Shown piece after piece: positions 7,220 through 10,413 of a stretch of 10,413 nt of DNA. The stretch comes from Gammaproteobacteria bacterium (GTDB lineage Bacteria; Pseudomonadota; Gammaproteobacteria; Halothiobacillales; Halothiobacillaceae). Location: contig JARJMX020000131.1 of NCBI GenBank assembly GCA_029335925.2, positions 1-10,413 of the forward strand, in the 5' to 3' direction. Under the pieces are notes generated by a model that was not told where the DNA came from, did not search any database, and was given only the letters and a program-made list of their open reading frames with translations. Position 1 is the stretch's first letter. The number at the start of each line of letters is the position of its first letter. Both the position numbers and the translations under genes were made by a program.

Positions 7220-7223
7220 GATG
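7210..7223. promoter_or_regulatory. Inverted repeat, possible operator before persulfide dioxygenase
   Basis: CATCAT-AC-ATGATG is a perfect 6-2-6 inverted repeat about 33 bases upstream of the dioxygenase ATG, inside an AT-rich patch that stands out from the GC-rich surroundings. Outer positions match only partly. ArsR-family repressors use similar repeats and often control sulfide-oxidation genes, so an operator is plausible. The repeat also covers the ATG of the small upstream ORF and TATGAT, a -10-like hexamer on the minus strand, although I could not pair that with a good -35. Confidence 0.3.
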
Positions 7224-7393
7224 CAAATCTCCTAATGACATGCGGCTGGCCAAGAAAAATCCGCGCAGGCCTCCGCATAACCCGACAGAGTAACATAAAG
7301 CGAAGATCGTCCGTGGACGCCCCGTTTTGAGCATAGCCCGCCATACAATCAATGGACATCGCACGCAGCTCATGGATCGGGTTTAATTAGCTC

Positions 7394-8647
7394 ATGGACC
7401 ACCTCCCCCTCCTGCAACACCTCGGCATTGCCCTGGCCATCGGGCTACTCATCGGTACAGAACGCGGCTGGCACGAGCGTGCCGCTGCCGAGGGGCATCG
7501 TGTGGCCGGCATCCGTACCTTTGGTCTGACCGGGCTGCTGGGCGGGGTGATCGGCGTGGTCTCGCTCAAGCTGACCGTTGCCTTTGCTGGGCTGGCCTTC
7601 GCGGGTTTTGCCGCCTTGGCCGTTATCGGCCACTGGATATCCTCCAACCGCGAGGAGGCGCAGCTCGGCATCACCACCGAAGTCGCCCTGCTGCTCACCC
7701 TAGCCCTCGGTCTGCTTTCCACCCTCGGCTTCCCACTCATCGCGGCAGCCAGCGCCGTAGTTACCACCCTTCTGCTCGGCCTCAAGCCCATGCTGCACAG
7801 CTGGCTGACGCAGCTGACCGAGGGCGAGTTGCATGCCGCACTCAAGCTCCTTCTGATCTCCGTCGTCTTGCTGCCTCTATTGCCCGATCAAGGCTTTGGC
7901 CCCTGGGAGGCACTCAATCCCTATCTTGCGTGGTGGATGGTAGTGCTGGTGTCCGGACTGTCGTTCATCGGTTATTTCGCCATCAAATTGGCTGGACCGA
8001 GGCGCGGCATCATGGCGACCAGCCTGCTGGGGGGGCTGGTGTCCTCCACCGCCGTGACCCTCAATCTTGCCCGCTATGCGCGCGACGCCCGCTACGCCCC
8101 GCAGCTTCTTGCAGCGGGCGTGCTGGCCGCCTGCAGCATCATGTTTCTGCGGGTGCTGATTGTGGCGGGAGTGGTCCATGCCGAGCTCATCTCCGCCCTC
8201 TTCCCCCCCTTGGCACTCATGACCCTCGTGACCCTTGGCGGAGCGGTCTATCTGTGGCGCGGCATCACCCCGGAGGGCCCACTCACGCAAGCCAATCTGC
8301 CCAATCCCTTCGAACTGGGCAACGCCTTCAAGTTCGGGCTTCTGCTCGCCCTCATCATGGTACTCGCCAGCGGCACCAAAGCCTGGTTTGGTCAGGCCGG
8401 ACTCTATGCGCTCGCTGTTGCCTCCGGGCTGGCCGATGTCGACGCCTTGACCCTCTCGGTCGCCAAGCTCAGTCTGAGCGGGCTGGACCTCGAAGTCGCG
8501 CGCAACACCATCCTGATTGCCGTATTCACCAATACCATCGTCAAGGTGGTGCTGGCCTTGGCCATTGGTGGTATGGCGATGGGCCGGCGTACCGCGGCGG
8601 TCAGCCTCACCGCCATCGCCCTCGGCGTCCTCTCCCTGTTTTTCTGA
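7394..8647 (+). CDS. MgtC/SapB-DUF4010 family inner-membrane protein
   Basis: This 417-residue polytopic protein has roughly twelve predicted membrane segments. The N-terminal part (to about residue 140) carries ALAIGLLIGTERGW (14-26) and RVAGIRTFGLTGLLGG, the signature of MgtC/SapB-type domains. The remainder resembles DUF4010, with conserved-looking GIMATSLLGGLVSSTAVTLNLA and the late segment GLADVDALTLS. MgtC proteins are linked to magnesium limitation and intramacrophage survival, but DUF4010 fusions have no established activity, so transport or ion sensing is only inferred. The start agrees with the family N-terminus, but no Shine-Dalgarno sequence is visible before ATG 7394. The amgK gene follows after six bases in the same direction, so this protein may be the first member of a three-gene operon with the cell-wall salvage enzymes. 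Confidence 0.9.
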   Translation: MDHLPLLQHLGIALAIGLLIGTERGWHERAAAEGHRVAGIRTFGLTGLLGGVIGVVSLKLTVAFAGLAFAGFAALAVIGHWISSNREEAQLGITTEVALLLTLALGLLSTLGFPLIAAASAVVTTLLLGLKPMLHSWLTQLTEGELHAALKLLLISVVLLPLLPDQGFGPWEALNPYLAWWMVVLVSGLSFIGYFAIKLAGPRRGIMATSLLGGLVSSTAVTLNLARYARDARYAPQLLAAGVLAACSIMFLRVLIVAGVVHAELISALFPPLALMTLVTLGGAVYLWRGITPEGPLTQANLPNPFELGNAFKFGLLLALIMVLASGTKAWFGQAGLYALAVASGLADVDALTLSVAKLSLSGLDLEVARNTILIAVFTNTIVKVVLALAIGGMAMGRRTAAVSLTAIALGVLSLFF

Positions 8648-8653
8648 ATAGCC

Positions 8654-9634
8654 ATGGACCCTCGACTCGAACTGATCCAGCACTGGCTGCATGATGAACT
8701 CGGCCTTGCCTCGAGCGAGTTGCTCCCCGCCTCGGCAGACGCGAGCTTCCGGCGCTACTTCAGGCTGCACTACCCTGGGCGCAGCCTGATCGTCATGGAC
8801 GCCCCCCCCGAGCACGAGGACATCCGTCCGTTTGAACGCATCAACCGGATCCTGGAAGGGTATGGTGTGCATGTTCCACACATCTACGCCAGCTGTGCGG
8901 AGCGAGGACTCATGCTGCTGGAGGATTTGGGGGCCACCCCCTATCTTGCCCGCCTGAACGAGGAGAGCGTGGATAAGCTGTATGACGATGCCATAACCAC
9001 CCTTCTGCACATCCAGACCTGCCCGACTGAGGGACTCCCGGTCTACAACGATGAATTACTGCTGCAGGAGATGCGCCTGTTTGATACCTGGTACCTGGAG
9101 CGCCACCTCGGCATGCGTCTGAGCGCGGAAGAACGCGAGCTCCTGGAGCGAATCTACGCCATGCTGTCCGAACGCGCCCGCGCCCAGCCACAGGTTTTCG
9201 TACACCGCGACTATCACTCGCGCAACCTCATGGTGACCGATCAGCGCTCGCCGGGGGTGATTGATTTCCAGGATGCCGTCGTCGGCCCTCTGACCTATGA
9301 CCTGGTCTCACTGCTACGTGACAGCTACATTGAGTGGCCGGAGGAACGGGTAATGCACTGGGCGCTCACCTTCTACCAGCGCGCCCATGAAGCAGGACTT
9401 ACGAATGCGGACTGGAGTACGTTCAGGCAGGATTTTGACTGGATGAGCGCACAGCGCCACCTCAAGGTGGCCGGCATCTTCGCGCGACTGCATCACCGGG
9501 ACGGCAAGTCCGGCTATCTGAAAGATATTCCACTCACCCTGCGCAACCTCAAGAAGGCCGTGTCCCCTTATCCAGAATTCACCGAGTTCAATCAGTGGCT
9601 GGAGACTCGTCTGCCGCATGAGGCCTGGGCATGA
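8654..9634 (+). CDS. amgK: N-acetylmuramate/N-acetylglucosamine kinase (anomeric)
   Basis: This 326-residue protein belongs to the aminoglycoside phosphotransferase-like kinases. The catalytic loop HRDYHSRN lies at 184-191 (catalytic D186, metal ligand N191), and the DFG-equivalent is D204 in VIDFQDA. The N-terminal SADASFRRYFRL (26-37) is the nucleotide-binding segment typical of AmgK. AmgK phosphorylates MurNAc, and GlcNAc, at the anomeric carbon in the cytoplasm. This is the kinase step of the salvage route that bypasses de novo UDP-MurNAc synthesis and in Pseudomonas contributes to intrinsic fosfomycin tolerance. Identification rests on these motifs plus the directly overlapping murU (ATGA). 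No Shine-Dalgarno sequence precedes ATG 8654, which lies six bases after the upstream stop, so translation is probably coupled. Confidence 0.94.
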   Translation: MDPRLELIQHWLHDELGLASSELLPASADASFRRYFRLHYPGRSLIVMDAPPEHEDIRPFERINRILEGYGVHVPHIYASCAERGLMLLEDLGATPYLARLNEESVDKLYDDAITTLLHIQTCPTEGLPVYNDELLLQEMRLFDTWYLERHLGMRLSAEERELLERIYAMLSERARAQPQVFVHRDYHSRNLMVTDQRSPGVIDFQDAVVGPLTYDLVSLLRDSYIEWPEERVMHWALTFYQRAHEAGLTNADWSTFRQDFDWMSAQRHLKVAGIFARLHHRDGKSGYLKDIPLTLRNLKKAVSPYPEFTEFNQWLETRLPHEAWA

Positions 9635-10299
9635 AGGCCATGATCCTCGCCGCCGGCAAGGGCGAGCGAATGCTGCCTCTGACGCTGACTACCCCGAAGC
9701 CCCTTCTCCCGGCCGGAGGTATGCCGCTGATCGTGCACCACATACGCCGACTCGTGCGCGCAGGGGTGACTGAAATCATCATCAACACGGCCCATATCGG
9801 TCAGCGGATCCACGCCGAACTGGGGGACGGCGCAGCGCTTGGATTACGCATTCGCTATTCGCACGAAGGAAGCACCGGCCTAGAAACAGCCGGTGGGATC
9901 CGCCGCGCCATGCCCCTTCTTGGCCCCGCTCCCTTCCTGCTCGTGAACGCAGATGTATGGACTGACTATGCGTTCGAACAGATGCCGACGACGCTCCATG
10001 GCCTCGCCCACCTCGTGCTGGTTCCAAACCCTCCCCACAATCCGAGCGGGGATTTCGCCCTTGAAGATGGGCGCGTCGCTAACAAGGGGAGCACGATGCT
10101 GACCTACTCGGGTATCGCCGTGATCCACCCCCATCTGCTTTCCGGGCTGCCATGCGGTCCCGCCAAACTCGCCCCCCTTCTGCGCAAAGCGGCTGAAGAA
10201 GGGCTTGTGAGTGGTGAGATACATTCCGGAGCATGGGACGATATCGGTACGCCAGAAAGGCTGAGACGGCTTAATCAGCGCCTTGGGGAAGCAGATTAA
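9631..10299 (+). CDS. murU: N-acetylmuramate alpha-1-phosphate uridylyltransferase
   Basis: This 222-residue nucleotidyltransferase has the signature LAAGKGERMLPLT (6-18), K23 in PKPLLP, ETAGG (85-89), the metal-binding aspartate D108 in VNADVW, and a C-terminal WDDIGTPERL (202-211). Length and order match MurU, a short sugar-1-phosphate nucleotidyltransferase without the C-terminal acyltransferase domain of GlmU. MurU transfers UMP from UTP to MurNAc-1-phosphate, giving UDP-MurNAc, the substrate used by MurC or by Mpl, whose gene is on the opposite strand. The start overlaps the amgK stop by four bases, with GAGG seven bases upstream. A mannose-1-phosphate guanylyltransferase-like activity is the main alternative from sequence alone, but the amgK pairing argues strongly for MurU. 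Confidence 0.95.
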   Translation: MKAMILAAGKGERMLPLTLTTPKPLLPAGGMPLIVHHIRRLVRAGVTEIIINTAHIGQRIHAELGDGAALGLRIRYSHEGSTGLETAGGIRRAMPLLGPAPFLLVNADVWTDYAFEQMPTTLHGLAHLVLVPNPPHNPSGDFALEDGRVANKGSTMLTYSGIAVIHPHLLSGLPCGPAKLAPLLRKAAEEGLVSGEIHSGAWDDIGTPERLRRLNQRLGEAD

Positions 10300-10313
10300 C
10301 CTGCTTCCCCAAG
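10282..10313 (+). terminator. Perfect 13-bp hairpin spanning the murU stop codon
   Basis: CTTGGGGAAGCAG (10282-10294) and CTGCTTCCCCAAG (10301-10313) are exact inverted copies around the loop ATTAAC, in which most of the TAA stop codon (10297-10299) lies. No T-run follows on either strand, so it is not a standard intrinsic terminator. It probably ends the operon by RNA stabilisation or assisted termination. Confidence 0.6.
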
Positions 10314-10331
10314 CCTCATGTTGGCCGTGGT

Positions 10332-10367
10332 GAAAAAATAAAACCCCCAGTTTTTGGACTGGGGGTT
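10332..10367 (-). terminator. Intrinsic terminator of the incoming rRNA transcript
   Basis: On the minus strand, AACCCCCAGT (10367-10358) pairs with ACTGGGGGTT (10351-10342) around a six-base loop, CCAAAA. A T-rich tract, TTTTATTTTTTC, follows (10343-10332). This ten-pair GC-rich stem with its U-tract is a textbook Rho-independent terminator. It faces transcription entering from the right edge, where 5S rRNA sequence begins, so it most likely closes an rRNA operon that converges on murU. Confidence 0.88.
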
Positions 10368-10383
10368 GATGGTATAGGTGCTT

Positions 10384-10413
10384 CTTCTGAGTTCGGGATG
10401 GGATCAGGTGGTT
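10384..10413 (-). rRNA. 5S rRNA, 5' part only, apparently truncated
   Basis: The minus strand reads AACCACCTGATCCCATCC followed by CGAACTCAGAAG, the highly conserved loop B-helix III region of bacterial 5S rRNA. The first part of the gene lies beyond the right edge. After CTCAGAAG the expected TGAAACG and the second half of the molecule (about 60 bases) are absent. Instead, AAGCACCTATACCATC leads straight into the terminator stem. This copy therefore looks truncated. It may be a remnant after a complete 5S gene in the same operon, or the result of a deletion or misassembly. Confidence 0.72.

Larger units (their letters stand above)
7178..7393. promoter_or_regulatory. Divergent intergenic region between persulfide dioxygenase and MgtC/DUF4010 genes
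   Basis: This 216-bp gap separates two divergent starts, so it should hold both promoters. I could not assign a confident -35/-10 pair in either direction. TAAAAT (minus strand, near 7194-7199) and TACAAT (plus strand, 7344-7349) are -10-like but lack well-spaced partners. A ten-base direct repeat, AGCTCATGGA, occurs at 7367-7376 and 7389-7398, the second copy covering the DUF4010 start codon. Confidence 0.5.

Noticed and set aside
7174..7359. Minus-strand open frame of 61 codons whose stop overlaps the dioxygenase start by four bases.
   Set aside because: The overlap looked like coupling, but there is no good ribosome binding site for its start, and its product shows no recognisable feature.
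7877..9010. Long minus-strand open frame of 377 codons opposite the DUF4010 and amgK genes.
   Set aside because: It spans two well-identified plus-strand genes and encodes a low-complexity Gly/Gln/His/Glu-rich product; this is the usual antisense shadow of GC-rich coding DNA.
1..10413. CRISPR arrays, insertion sequences, tRNA genes, phage or defence genes.
   Set aside because: None was seen: there are no regularly spaced repeats, no transposase motifs, and every long stretch is explained by recognised genes.

Overview
The window is about 10.4 kb of GC-rich, gene-dense bacterial chromosome. Gene content points to a gammaproteobacterium: mpl next to ubiX, an amgK-murU pair, a SlyD-type isomerase and a 5S rRNA remnant. 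An ETHE1-type persulfide dioxygenase suggests an organism that handles reduced sulfur, possibly a Chromatiales-like sulfur oxidiser. That placement is inference; no marker gene here fixes it. All complete coding genes except ubiX look intact.

Layout. Positions 1-6345 hold one tightly packed run of eight minus-strand genes. In transcription order they are: an unknown six-segment membrane protein, mpl, a frameshifted ubiX, a stand-alone LON-domain protein, a thioredoxin-domain protein, an AEC-family transporter, slyD, and an M61 metallopeptidase that runs off the left edge. Most junctions overlap by 1-4 bases or are 2 bases apart, so the run is probably a single translationally coupled operon. 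A 145-bp gap with GC-rich palindromes (6346-6490) separates it from the persulfide dioxygenase gene (6491-7177, minus). A 216-bp divergent intergenic region follows. It carries an inverted repeat and a ten-codon upstream ORF with the best Shine-Dalgarno sequence in that leader. The plus-strand group is then an MgtC/SapB-DUF4010 membrane protein, amgK and murU (7394-10299). It ends in a perfect 13-bp hairpin and converges on a minus-strand intrinsic terminator and the 5' part of a 5S rRNA that appears truncated.

How the genes fit together. Peptidoglycan recycling appears on both strands. AmgK and MurU turn salvaged MurNAc into UDP-MurNAc, and Mpl ligates recovered murein tripeptide onto UDP-MurNAc. 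A second theme in the minus-strand run is protein folding and turnover (SlyD, thioredoxin, LON domain, M61 peptidase). The clearest anomalies are the two single-base frameshifts in ubiX, the truncated 5S segment beside its terminator, and the small in-frame upstream ORF before the persulfide dioxygenase. I found no CRISPR array, insertion sequence, tRNA, phage gene or convincing new system.
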